A program made the translations under genes and the position numbers. DNA of 64,000 nucleotides, taken from Rhodospirillaceae bacterium SYSU D60007 (GTDB lineage: Bacteria > Pseudomonadota > Alphaproteobacteria > Reyranellales > Reyranellaceae). Below are positions 16,649 to 24,195 of the stretch, in pieces (the stretch's first letter is position 1; every line of letters starts with the position of its first letter). The notes under the pieces are model-generated. The model worked only from the letters and a program-made list of their open reading frames with translations, had not been told where the DNA came from and ran no database searches. The stretch covers positions 1 through 64,000 of the forward strand of contig QOCQ01000015.1 of assembly GCA_003574685.1 (NCBI GenBank), given 5' to 3'.

Positions 16649-17779
16649 TTATGGCCGCGCCAGTCGAAGAAGCTGGGCCAGCGGGTCAGGCGCGGGTGGT
16701 GGCGGACGCAACGCTATGGCGAGCTCGGCGGCGGTGATACCGGCCAGTTCCACGCCCAGCAAACCCATCTGGCCGTGAATGCGCGCCGCAAGGTCTGGCG
16801 CGTCGCGCCGCAGCCCGACCAGCCGGGACGCCAGGCGCTCAAGCCCGTCGGAAGGCAAGCAGGTGAGGTCGCCGGTGATCTCGATGTCAGCGATCGCGCC
16901 GGACCGCTCAAGCAGCCGCAGGCGTATCTGCCCGCCCGCGCCGCGATACGTCAGATCGGCCATGGTCACGCCGCCCGTGGCGCGCAGCTCGGCGCGGGCC
17001 ATCCGCCGGCCCCCCTGGAAGATATGCTCCTCATCCGCCATCTGCAGCTCGCGCCTTTCGATCGCGGCCAGCTCATCATCCCGCAGCGGCGAGGGCTCAA
17101 GCGCCCACCCCAGCGCGCTGGCCATGCGATCCAGTATCACCTCCCGGACACCCTGCCTGGCGGGCGGCCGTTGCGCACGCGACACAGCCTCGCGGACGGT
17201 CTCATGGATCTGCTCGCGAAGCTGCTCCGAAGGCAGGCTGGCACGCCGGGCCAGAAGATCGGCATCAAATGTGACCAGCAGGCTGCCGCCCACGATCACG
17301 ACATCGCGAACCAGGCCGGCCTGTATGCCGCCGACGCGATACCGGTCCAGCATGATCCCGCCCCACGCACCGCGCTCGGCCTGCAGCCCGAAGGCGTTCC
17401 AGGTGGCGACAAAGGGCTCTGCGAAGCGGGCGTAGAGGCCGCTGACGCCGCTGCGCGCCTCGGGCCTGGAGCGTGGCAGCACGACGTGCACCAGCAGGTC
17501 ATCGGCAGAGAGCCACAGGGCTGGCCCGCCGGTTTCCCGACGAATCAGCGGCATCTTCAGGCTGATGCAGGCCTGCACGTCGATCTCGCGCATCACGTCC
17601 TGACAGGCGCCCACGCTGACAAAGCCCGACTCGGGCCCGGCCAGCACCACGGCTGGCGGATCGTCCGGCTGCATGGCATCCGCAATCCCGTGATAGGTGG
17701 CCTGTGCCGTGAGCGGTGGAACGCCGCCGACGTCGATCAGCCGTGCCTTTGTGTTGCCGCCCGCGGGCTGGTCAGCCAT
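16649..17779 (-). CDS. Lipoate-protein ligase A-like protein with catalytic lysine replaced
   Basis: 376 residues. Residues about 45-215 follow the LplA/LipB fold: GACQDVMREID, the RRETGG block at 80-85 (RRxSGGG in LplA), and GGIQAG around 150. A C-terminal part with LTYRGAGGQIRLRLLERSGAIADIEITGD (about 270-298) resembles the LplA accessory domain. The lysine that binds lipoyl-AMP in E. coli LplA falls at an arginine (RYRVGG, R148), and the glycine run is GGP, so normal ligase activity is doubtful. LplA-like proteins are known near sulfur-oxidation genes, which suits the adjacent FccAB-like pair. Confidence 0.7.
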   Translation of the reverse strand: MADQPAGGNTKARLIDVGGVPPLTAQATYHGIADAMQPDDPPAVVLAGPESGFVSVGACQDVMREIDVQACISLKMPLIRRETGGPALWLSADDLLVHVVLPRSRPEARSGVSGLYARFAEPFVATWNAFGLQAERGAWGGIMLDRYRVGGIQAGLVRDVVIVGGSLLVTFDADLLARRASLPSEQLREQIHETVREAVSRAQRPPARQGVREVILDRMASALGWALEPSPLRDDELAAIERRELQMADEEHIFQGGRRMARAELRATGGVTMADLTYRGAGGQIRLRLLERSGAIADIEITGDLTCLPSDGLERLASRLVGLRRDAPDLAARIHGQMGLLGVELAGITAAELAIALRPPPPAPDPLAQLLRLARP

Positions 17780-17840
17780 GAAATGCTCCCTCGGCTGTCA
17801 CACGACAGAAATGCAACGCCGGCGGCAGCGCCAGGTCGCA

Positions 17841-18563
17841 TCAGAATTTGCCGCGTTCCAGCCGGAAAATGTCGGGATTCGTCCGGTCCGCGATGTAGCT
17901 CACCTTCAGGCTCACCTGGCCTGCGGCCTGCGGTGCCGCCTCCACGCGCCCCTCCGCCTTGCGTTCGATCGCGACCCCGTCCGCGATCACCTGGACGGCA
18001 CCGGTCTTGTCGTCCTCCGCACCGAACAGAAGCAGGGTGCTCGGGCCCACCGGAATGCCGAGATTGACCCGGCCCTCACGCCACGAGAACTCGTTGAAGT
18101 AGTTTACCAGTTGAACGCCCGCCACGATATAGGGCCCTGTGTCGGCCTTTTCCGCTTTCGGGTCGCGTGCCCATACCACGTTGACCTGGATAAGCTTTTT
18201 CGACTGGTATCCCAGAATGTAGACGACGGTCGCCGAACCGGGCCCAGGGTCCAGCGCCGGCACCGTCACCATCAGCGCCGCCGTGCGCTCGATGGCGTTG
18301 GCGGTCTTGCGGATCGCGTCGGGCTTGACCGAAAAGTCCTTCTGGATGGCGGCCCGCACCTCGGCTTCGGTCATACCGAACCTGGCCGAACGGAAGCCCG
18401 TGACCTCGTAGGCAGGCTTGGCCGGCTTGTCGGGCTTCTCCGGTCCCGTCGGCGGGGTCGCCGCGGTCGGTGCGGTTGTCGTGTCCGATGATTGCGCCCA
18501 TGCCGGCGCCGCAGCGCAGAGAATGCAGCCCGCCAATAACGCCAATACCCGCCTTGCCAACAT
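17841..18563 (-). CDS. Secreted hypothetical protein
   Basis: 240 residues from the ATG at 18563: signal peptide MLARRVLALLAGCILCAAAPAWA, a Pro/Lys/Thr-rich linker (about 25-50), then a globular domain containing GFRSARFGMTEAEVRAAIQKDF, a motif common in periplasmic proteins of unknown function. I do not recognise a family with confidence. Its operon position upstream of the lipoate-ligase-like and FccAB-like genes suggests a role in the same periplasmic redox process (inference). Confidence 0.7.
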   Translation of the reverse strand: MLARRVLALLAGCILCAAAPAWAQSSDTTTAPTAATPPTGPEKPDKPAKPAYEVTGFRSARFGMTEAEVRAAIQKDFSVKPDAIRKTANAIERTAALMVTVPALDPGPGSATVVYILGYQSKKLIQVNVVWARDPKAEKADTGPYIVAGVQLVNYFNEFSWREGRVNLGIPVGPSTLLLFGAEDDKTGAVQVIADGVAIERKAEGRVEAAPQAAGQVSLKVSYIADRTNPDIFRLERGKF

Positions 18564-18650
18564 CGATGCGCGCCCCGTTTTTGCCCAGCCGCGCCACCTT
18601 GCGCCCGGAGCGGGCCGCAAATCAATGTTTCCGGCAGCGTGCCCGGGAGG

Positions 18651-19229
18651 TCAGCGGGCTTCGGTCCAGCTCTCGGAGAAGGCCAGCGCGCATGTGCTGA
18701 AGGGCCGCCCCTCGCGCTCCCGCGGCCAGGGGCGGCCGGCCGCCTCAACGCCATTGCGGGTAAGGCGCGCCGCGAGGGCCGGCACCAGCACGGTGCAAAC
18801 GCCGTAGGGGCGCCCTGGGGTCGCATTCGGCTGCGTGTGGATCAGCAACGGATCGCCGATGTCATGCCAGGTCAGGGCGATGTCCTCGTCCCGCGCGGCG
18901 ATCCGCTCGGTCCAGAAATAGTGCGGATCGCCCGACTTGCTGAAGCTGGCCTCGGTCACCGGGATCGAGGTATCGAGCAGCTCGGCGTTCAGCATGCCCT
19001 GCACGGTCTTCTGCAACCACCGCGCCATGGCGATGTTGTCGGTGTAGATGCGCCAGCGGTTCTGCGTCAGCTCGCTCTTCAGGTAGAGAACATGACCCGG
19101 CCCGGCCGGGCAGAACAGGATCCGCCAATAGCTGGCATCGGTGCTGTTGGGATCTCCGTCTTTCGCGCTCAAACGGATGAATGGATTCTCGCCCGTCAGG
19201 ATGACGCGGTTGGGATCGGCGGTGGTCAT
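18651..19229 (-). CDS. Hypothetical protein
   Basis: 192 residues from the ATG at 19229, which has GGGGAG about 10 bases upstream. No signal peptide, membrane segment or motif that I recognise. Three cysteines are spread out (FCPAG, GVCTV, STCAL), and aromatic residues are frequent (SYWRILF, YFWTER). It is the first gene of the minus-strand group reaching to fccB. The upstream stretch to 19382 holds nothing I can name. Confidence 0.65.
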   Translation of the reverse strand: MTTADPNRVILTGENPFIRLSAKDGDPNSTDASYWRILFCPAGPGHVLYLKSELTQNRWRIYTDNIAMARWLQKTVQGMLNAELLDTSIPVTEASFSKSGDPHYFWTERIAARDEDIALTWHDIGDPLLIHTQPNATPGRPYGVCTVLVPALAARLTRNGVEAAGRPWPREREGRPFSTCALAFSESWTEAR

Positions 19230-19382
19230 GTCGTTTCGCTCCCCGCTGGTATCAGCCGGCCACATCAGAGGGGCGGTAGCCTTTCAGCGCAAGCGGGAAG
19301 ATTTCAGCACAGTCTTGCAGCAGGACGAACACAGTGAAACCGGCGGAGCCTCCACCGGTTCTTGCACCACATCGTAATGTCA

Positions 19383-19577
19383 CTACTGTGATTCGTTCGG
19401 CTCGAATCCGGTCCTCACATCCAGCCTTGCTCGCGAATCGGGCGAGCCGGGCGTGATCATCAAATGAGTCTTGAGACCGCAGGCTGCCGCCCGCTCGATA
19501 ATCGCGTTCAGCCTCAAGACCAGCCGATGGATGCGATCCGCTTCTGCGATCGCCAACGCAGGCTTGACCGTAGCCAC
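19383..19577 (-). CDS. Possible small protein of 64 residues
   Basis: A GTG start at 19577 with GGGAG 8 bases upstream opens a 64-residue frame, starting MATVKPALAIAEADRIHRL, with an amphipathic helix-rich N-terminus and an Arg/Asp-rich tail. It stands alone between the unknown gene and the cytochrome gene on the same strand. It is short and unrecognised, so it may be spurious; the good ribosome binding site is the only support. Confidence 0.35.
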   Translation of the reverse strand: MATVKPALAIAEADRIHRLVLRLNAIIERAAACGLKTHLMITPGSPDSRARLDVRTGFEPNESQ

Positions 19578-19685
19578 GTACTACTCCCTGCCACCAACGC
19601 CATCCCCGCGCTATGGTAGCAAAGTGCGTCGCCGATGCCAGCATGCAAACGCAGGCGACGCCGCCTTGTCACAGATTTTGTTCGG

Positions 19686-20516
19686 TCAACAGGCTTTGCC
19701 GCCGAAGCAGATCTTCCGTTCGCGCATTGCGCGAAGGTAGGCAAGGATCGCCGCGTGCTCGGCCTCGGCGAGATGGCCAAAGCCCGGCATCTTCGAACCG
19801 GTGCGATAGCTATCCGGCGCCTTGATGAATGCGGCCAGGTGTTCAGGCAGCCAGTACTCGGTGACGTTGCGCGGCACATTCAGCTCCGGTCCGAGGTCGC
19901 CGCCCGCCAGATTGACCGAATGACAGGATGCGCATTGCTGCACAAACAGGCGAAAGCCGCGCTGCGCCGCATCGCTGGCGCCATGGGGCGGCGTCGCCTT
20001 CTCATAGCGCCGATCGAAGCTTTCGATGGACAGCGAGACGAGCTGATAGGGCCATTTGTAGTTCGTATCGGCGCCGTCGATTGCGGGCCACACCAGATAA
20101 AACGGCGCCGGCGTGATCATCTCCTTGCCCCGGGTGAACGGCTCCCAGGGATCGTTTGCCGGTCGGTCCAGATCGCGCACCGCGACAATGCCCTGCGCCG
20201 AAAGTGCGCGCGCCAGGTCCATCGAGGGCGCGTAACCGTCGGCGCAGTGAAACACCAGCTCGGCCCCCTGCTCCGCCCAGCGGTCCACCTCCGGCCAGGC
20301 CTTGCGCAGCAGCCCCGTGAGGGCGTAGCCGGCATAGCGCTTCGGTTTCCTGTAGACCGGATCTTCAATCGCGACAGTGATCGCCGGCCCCGCTGTGCCG
20401 ATAAGGCTGGCGATATCGGCCGGCTTGCCCATTGGCTGCGCCGCGGCAACCTCCGCGAGAAGCAGAAGAGCCATTGCAACCACAGGGCTGAACGCGCCGG
20501 CAGCCAGCCACGACAT
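19686..20516 (-). CDS. c-type cytochrome with an unrecognised N-terminal domain
   Basis: 276 residues from ATG 20516. Signal peptide to about residue 27 (ending AEVAAAQ), an N-terminal domain of about 150 residues (with YAGYALTGLLRKAWPEVDRW and VFHCADGY, loosely recalling a molybdopterin-oxidoreductase fragment), then a monoheme cytochrome c domain: CASCH at 195-199, Met ligand in SKMPGFG. It ends in two cysteines (ICFGGKAC). It lies 7 bases after the EamA gene, so the two are co-transcribed. Electron partner unknown. Confidence 0.82.
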   Translation of the reverse strand: MSWLAAGAFSPVVAMALLLLAEVAAAQPMGKPADIASLIGTAGPAITVAIEDPVYRKPKRYAGYALTGLLRKAWPEVDRWAEQGAELVFHCADGYAPSMDLARALSAQGIVAVRDLDRPANDPWEPFTRGKEMITPAPFYLVWPAIDGADTNYKWPYQLVSLSIESFDRRYEKATPPHGASDAAQRGFRLFVQQCASCHSVNLAGGDLGPELNVPRNVTEYWLPEHLAAFIKAPDSYRTGSKMPGFGHLAEAEHAAILAYLRAMRERKICFGGKAC

Positions 20517-20523
20517 CCGCTTT

Positions 20524-21576
20524 TCAATGCCCGTGCCGGTGATGCGCGTCGGGCGTGTGGGGGTGGGTGTGCCGCAGCCGGACATGTGCATGCCGGTGGC
20601 TGTGGGGCTCGCCAGGCGGATCATCGGCGCCGTGCGCATGCCGATGGTGGGCGTCGTGCACGTGCCGGTGTGCATGCTCGATCGGGTCATGCTCGTGCTC
20701 ATGCTCGTGCCGCTCGGTGAGGTGTAGCCAGACGCCAGCAGCCATCAATAGCCCGGCGATAGCGAGTTGCATCGACAGGCTCTCGTCCAGCATCGGAAGC
20801 GCGGCGACGGCCCCGATGAAGGGCGCCGTCGAGAAGTAGGCGCCTGTCCTTGCCGTTCCCAGATGACGCAGTGCCACCACGAACAGCGCGAGGCTGACGC
20901 CGTACCCCAGGAACCCGACCAGCCCCGCGACGAACGCGACCTGGAACGCTGGCAGCATCGCGCCACTGCCCAGCGCCAGCGACAGCGACAGGCTTACCGG
21001 CCCCGCCACCAGACCTTTCACCATCGCGATCTGGATGGGGTCCGCCAGCGACACCTTGCGGGTCAGGTTGTTATCGAGTCCCCAGGCGATGCACGCCCCC
21101 ACAATGGCAAGCGGCCCCGGTATGTCCCGCAACGCCACGTCGTCTTGCCATGCCAATACCATGGCGCCGGCCGCGATCAGACCCATGCCGGCTGCGATGC
21201 GCCGGTCGAAATTCTCGCGAAAGGCAAACCACGCGATCAGCGCCGTGGCCACGCCTTCAAGCGTCAGAAGCAGGGACGCCGTCGCACCGTCGGTGCGCGC
21301 CAGCCCGACGAGGAGCAGGACAGGTCCGATCACACCGCCGAACAGGATGGCGCCCGCCAGCCAGGGCAGGTCGCGCACCGTGAGTGGAGACTCGGCCTTC
21401 GGTCGATGCCGCCACAGCACCGACTGAAGGATGGCCAGTCCGATGCCGGAGCCGAGATAGAACAGGCCCGCGAGCAGCCACGGATCAATCACGCCGATCA
21501 GAATCTTCGCCGCCGGCGTCGACAGCCCGAACAGCGCTGCCGCAGCGAGTGCGCAGGCGACGGCGGTGAAGTTCAT
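20524..21576 (-). CDS. EamA/DMT family transporter with a histidine-rich C-terminal tail
   Basis: 350 residues from ATG 21576 (MNFTAVACALAAAALFG). Two EamA domains give about ten membrane segments in the first 280 residues. The last about 65 residues hold more than 20 histidines in HxH and HEHEHEH runs. Such tails bind transition metals in metal chaperones and ZIP/CDF carriers. The transporter substrate is unknown; a metal or metal-regulated metabolite is a reasonable guess. Downstream and 7 bases away is the cytochrome c gene. Confidence 0.85.
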   Translation of the reverse strand: MNFTAVACALAAAALFGLSTPAAKILIGVIDPWLLAGLFYLGSGIGLAILQSVLWRHRPKAESPLTVRDLPWLAGAILFGGVIGPVLLLVGLARTDGATASLLLTLEGVATALIAWFAFRENFDRRIAAGMGLIAAGAMVLAWQDDVALRDIPGPLAIVGACIAWGLDNNLTRKVSLADPIQIAMVKGLVAGPVSLSLSLALGSGAMLPAFQVAFVAGLVGFLGYGVSLALFVVALRHLGTARTGAYFSTAPFIGAVAALPMLDESLSMQLAIAGLLMAAGVWLHLTERHEHEHEHDPIEHAHRHVHDAHHRHAHGADDPPGEPHSHRHAHVRLRHTHPHTPDAHHRHGH

Positions 21577-21679
21577 CGGATCGAGATCCCCTCGCAAAGC
21601 TGCACCCTGCCCATTACCCGGCCCGACGCGCCAACCGCGACGCGCCAACCCTGAGGTCCCTGTTTGTGGCATTTAGTTG

Positions 21680-21717
21680 CGAATAATGCGTACACTTCGA
21701 ATAATTCGAATATTGCG
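21680..21717. promoter_or_regulatory. Repeat-rich operator region upstream of the toxin-antitoxin pair
   Basis: A perfect palindrome TTCGAAT-A-ATTCGAA at 21696-21710 lies between two near-identical direct repeats, CGAATAATGCG (21680-21690) and CGAATATTGCG (21707-21717). The stretch is A/T-rich compared with its surroundings, and the antitoxin gene starts about 50 bases downstream. Autoregulation by the antitoxin is the usual arrangement for such modules, so this is the likely binding region. Confidence 0.6.
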
Positions 21718-21766
21718 TTTCGCCAGCCAGCCTTCATAATAACGGACATTCAATCAGGAGGTCGCA

Positions 21767-22225
21767 ATGCCATTCGACGGTTCCCTGTCGGAGCGCCTGC
21801 CGACGCCAGAGGAAGTCCGGAAGACCAGGGAGGCGACACGCGCCCTTGCATCCATGGCAAACAAGCAAGGAGCCTTGTCGCTTCGCCTGAAGCAAGGCGA
21901 AGGGAAGGAAGCGATTGTCGAGCTGCCTCCGGCGGTGAGCCGGTTGGTTCTTGATCTGCTGATGCTGATCGGGAAAGGAGAAGCCGTAACCCTGGTTCCG
22001 GTAGGTGCCGAGCTGACCACGCAACAGGCTGCCGATCTGTTGAACGTCTCTCGTCCATTTCTGATCAAGCTCATCGAGGACAAACAACTGCCGCATCACA
22101 AGGTAGGCAGGCATCGTCGCATCAGGGCAGAGGATCTGTTCGCATACAAGCGACGGCGCGATCGGGATAGGAGCGAGGCGCTTCGCAAGCTTGCTCGCCT
22201 CGGCCAGGAATTCGAAGATGGATGA
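21767..22225 (+). CDS. Excisionase-like HTH antitoxin
   Basis: 152 residues. The C-terminal half (about 82-125, TTQQAADLLNVSRPFLIKLI, then HHKVGRHRRI and DLFAYKRRRD) is a MerR/excisionase-type winged helix. The N-terminal half is a protein-interaction region. GGAGG stands 8 bases upstream of the ATG. It overlaps the downstream PIN gene by ATGA, the standard antitoxin-first layout. It should bind and neutralise the PIN protein and repress its own promoter. Confidence 0.85.
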   Translation: MPFDGSLSERLPTPEEVRKTREATRALASMANKQGALSLRLKQGEGKEAIVELPPAVSRLVLDLLMLIGKGEAVTLVPVGAELTTQQAADLLNVSRPFLIKLIEDKQLPHHKVGRHRRIRAEDLFAYKRRRDRDRSEALRKLARLGQEFEDG

Positions 22226-22800
22226 GGCACATATCCGATCGTTTCACTGCGCTTCTGGATGCGAACGTCCTGTACCCGTTCATGGTGCGCGACGTCCTCC
22301 TGACTCTTGCGTACGCCGGGCTCTATCGACCTCTTTGGACGAACACGATCACAGACGAATGGCGACGAAACCTGATCGCTGCGAAGCCACATCTGGAACC
22401 GAATCTTCGAGATACGGTCGAGACAATGGAGCGGGCGTTTCCCGAGGCGATCGTGGGAGGCTATGAAGATTTAATTCCCTCATTCGACCTGCCGGATCCA
22501 GATGACCGTCACGTGTTGGCCGCCGCTGTGAAGGGGAGCGCAAGCCTCATTGTGACTGAAAACCTGGGTGATTTCCCCGAAGCCATCCTTTCACAGTATG
22601 GCATTGAGGCCTGTACGGCTGACGAGTTTATCGTCAACACCATTCAGCTCTATACAACCGACGCAGTTGCGGCCTTGAGAGAAATGCGTTCCCGCTACGA
22701 TGCTCCCGCCATGACGCCGGATGAACTCAGGCTGGCGCTTATCGCGGCCGGGCTGGTGCTTACAACGGCAGAGCTGGGTCCACACCTTCCATCATTGTGA
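22222..22800 (+). CDS. PIN-domain toxin (VapC-like ribonuclease)
   Basis: 192 residues. The PIN acidic residues are visible: Asp13 (LLDANVLYP), Glu in TDEWRRN, Asp in LPDPDDRHVLAAA, and Asp in TENLGDFP. These bind Mg2+ for RNA cleavage. At about 190 residues it is longer than VapC (about 130), with a helical C-terminal extension, matching the PIN_3-like group paired with excisionase-like antitoxins. It is translationally coupled to the antitoxin. The RNA target is unknown. Confidence 0.85.
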   Translation: MRHISDRFTALLDANVLYPFMVRDVLLTLAYAGLYRPLWTNTITDEWRRNLIAAKPHLEPNLRDTVETMERAFPEAIVGGYEDLIPSFDLPDPDDRHVLAAAVKGSASLIVTENLGDFPEAILSQYGIEACTADEFIVNTIQLYTTDAVAALREMRSRYDAPAMTPDELRLALIAAGLVLTTAELGPHLPSL

Positions 22801-22828
22801 CTCCAGGTCAATTGACACCCACTGAACC

Positions 22829-23476
22829 TCAAAGCAGCCCGTCAGCCACAAGACGTTTGACCGCCTCCCTAGCAGCGCCGCCCGCGACAGTGTTGAAGTT
22901 GGCGGCGGTGCTGCCTCGCGCCATGACACGGGCCATCCAGCGCCGTTTGTCATCGGGTGTGAACACCGTGATGCCGTAGATACCGACAGGTCGGCTGACC
23001 GTATACCCGCCTGCGACGTAGCCTGGCGTGGTGTAGGTGGTGGCCGTATAGGTATTGCCCATCCATGATCCTTGAGTGTAGGTCTGGCCGGGAACATAGG
23101 TCGGCGGCACATAAAGATTATCAGTATCCTTGGTGACAGGTACTGCCATAATGATCTGCCGGATGCCTCGCTGAGCGGCGACAGCACGTTGCTCCGCCTC
23201 AGTCCATTCCCGAGTTGGCGGAAATAGGTCCAGCGATCGATAGGCCATGACCTTACGGTCAGCCAAAGCTTCGACCAGCGCTGTTTCCATGGCCTGCTGT
23301 TCATCCAGCGCCATCCTGTAGCCGACGACCAGCACTGGCGAAGTCAGCTTCATGGCCTCGGCGCGCGTGGACGGGTCCACAGCGCTCGCGCTTTCGGTCT
23401 TGGTGACCACCGGCACCAATCCACAAGCGGTCAACCAAACGATCCCAAAAATGGAAAGAAAAGACCGAATCATCAT
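22829..23476 (-). CDS. Secreted lipoprotein, DUF4136-like
   Basis: 215 residues. A lipoprotein signal peptide (MMIRSFLSIFGIVWLTAC, lipobox Cys18) is followed by a domain with repeated Thr/Tyr/Gly-rich stretch (about 115-155). It resembles the DUF4136 group of envelope lipoproteins, but only loosely. It is convergent with the PIN gene. Base composition is visibly poorer in G+C than the neighbouring operons. Function unknown. Confidence 0.65.
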   Translation of the reverse strand: MMIRSFLSIFGIVWLTACGLVPVVTKTESASAVDPSTRAEAMKLTSPVLVVGYRMALDEQQAMETALVEALADRKVMAYRSLDLFPPTREWTEAEQRAVAAQRGIRQIIMAVPVTKDTDNLYVPPTYVPGQTYTQGSWMGNTYTATTYTTPGYVAGGYTVSRPVGIYGITVFTPDDKRRWMARVMARGSTAANFNTVAGGAAREAVKRLVADGLL

Positions 23477-24085
23477 TTACCGCTTCTCGCAGGTGGCACA
23501 ACTTCCTTACGGTCGCCCAATGTGGCGACGCTAATACTAATCAGTCCAATTCGGATGCGTCCGCGTAGCTGCTCGGAACAGCGCCGTCGAAAAGGACCGC
23601 GGTTTCCGCGCATCAGGTCGGTAAAAGAATCGGGTAGACTTGTCGGAAGGTCTGGTCAGGAACCACTCCGCCCCATTACTCTCGGAGATGAGTCGCTCAT
23701 GGCCATTCCTCTCTCGATTCGCACGGGGCCGCTATCGTTGACACTCCATATTCACATGGTCCGCAGGCTTGTCGGCGATGCCATGATAATCCATCACTAT
23801 CATGCTATTCTGAGAAGACGAGCCGAACATCGTGCGCTCGTTGGGGGCCACCTATATGCCGGCTGGTGCGCCACGATAGGCTTGTCCTTGAATCACGTTC
23901 TGCACGTTTCCGCCCGGCCATTGGCAACGCTGATCCCAAAGTGGCGTGGCAGCATTCCTTAACAAGGAATACGCAGGCATCGCAGCACACAGAACAAGTT
24001 AGCGGCAAATGCAGTGGCAAGGTAGCCGCATTGCCGCGACCGCAGTCATCCTGTCGAAACGAGAGTATCGGGATTTGAAGGCGCG
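23477..24085. other. Non-coding stretch between the lipoprotein gene and tRNA-Sec
   Basis: About 600 bases without a gene I can support. The open frames present have no ribosome binding site and no recognisable motif. Only a weak inverted repeat CATGATA/TATCATG (23782-23804) stands out. It probably contains the promoter of the lipoprotein gene. It adjoins the 3' end of the tRNA-Sec gene, a common integration site, but I see no repeat of the tRNA end. Confidence 0.6.
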
Positions 24086-24181
24086 TGGCGGAAGAGAGTG
24101 GGAGTCGAACCCACGAAGGACCGTCCAACGGCCCTTACTGGATTTGAAGTCCAGCCGCCCCACCGGGAACGTATCCCTTCC
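24086..24181 (-). tRNA. selC: tRNA-Sec (anticodon UCA)
   Basis: The 96-nt minus-strand sequence starts GGAAGGGAT and ends CTCTTCCGCCA, giving an 8-bp acceptor stem, which is longer than in ordinary tRNAs and typical of tRNA-Sec. The anticodon arm CTGGA-CTTCAAA-TCCAG carries anticodon TCA, which reads UGA. A long variable arm (GGGCCGTTGGACGGTCC region) and the T arm GTGGG-TTCGACT-CCCAC are present. CCA is encoded. It is 14 bases downstream of selB on the same strand, so it may be co-transcribed. Confidence 0.97.
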
Positions 24182-24195
24182 ATCCTGCACCCAGA

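Noticed and set aside
23782-23804. Inverted repeat CATGATA/TATCATG in the gap upstream of the lipoprotein gene.
   Set aside because: Seven-base arms with a nine-base centre in an A/T-rich stretch are easily found by chance, and no regulator is nearby.
23522-23962. Open frame of about 146 codons in the gap before tRNA-Sec.
   Set aside because: It has no ribosome binding site, odd amino acid content (Arg, His rich) and no domain.
24086-24181. Duplicate of the tRNA-Sec 3' end as an attachment site.
   Set aside because: I could not find the tRNA 3' end sequence again between 21600 and 24085, and no integrase is present.
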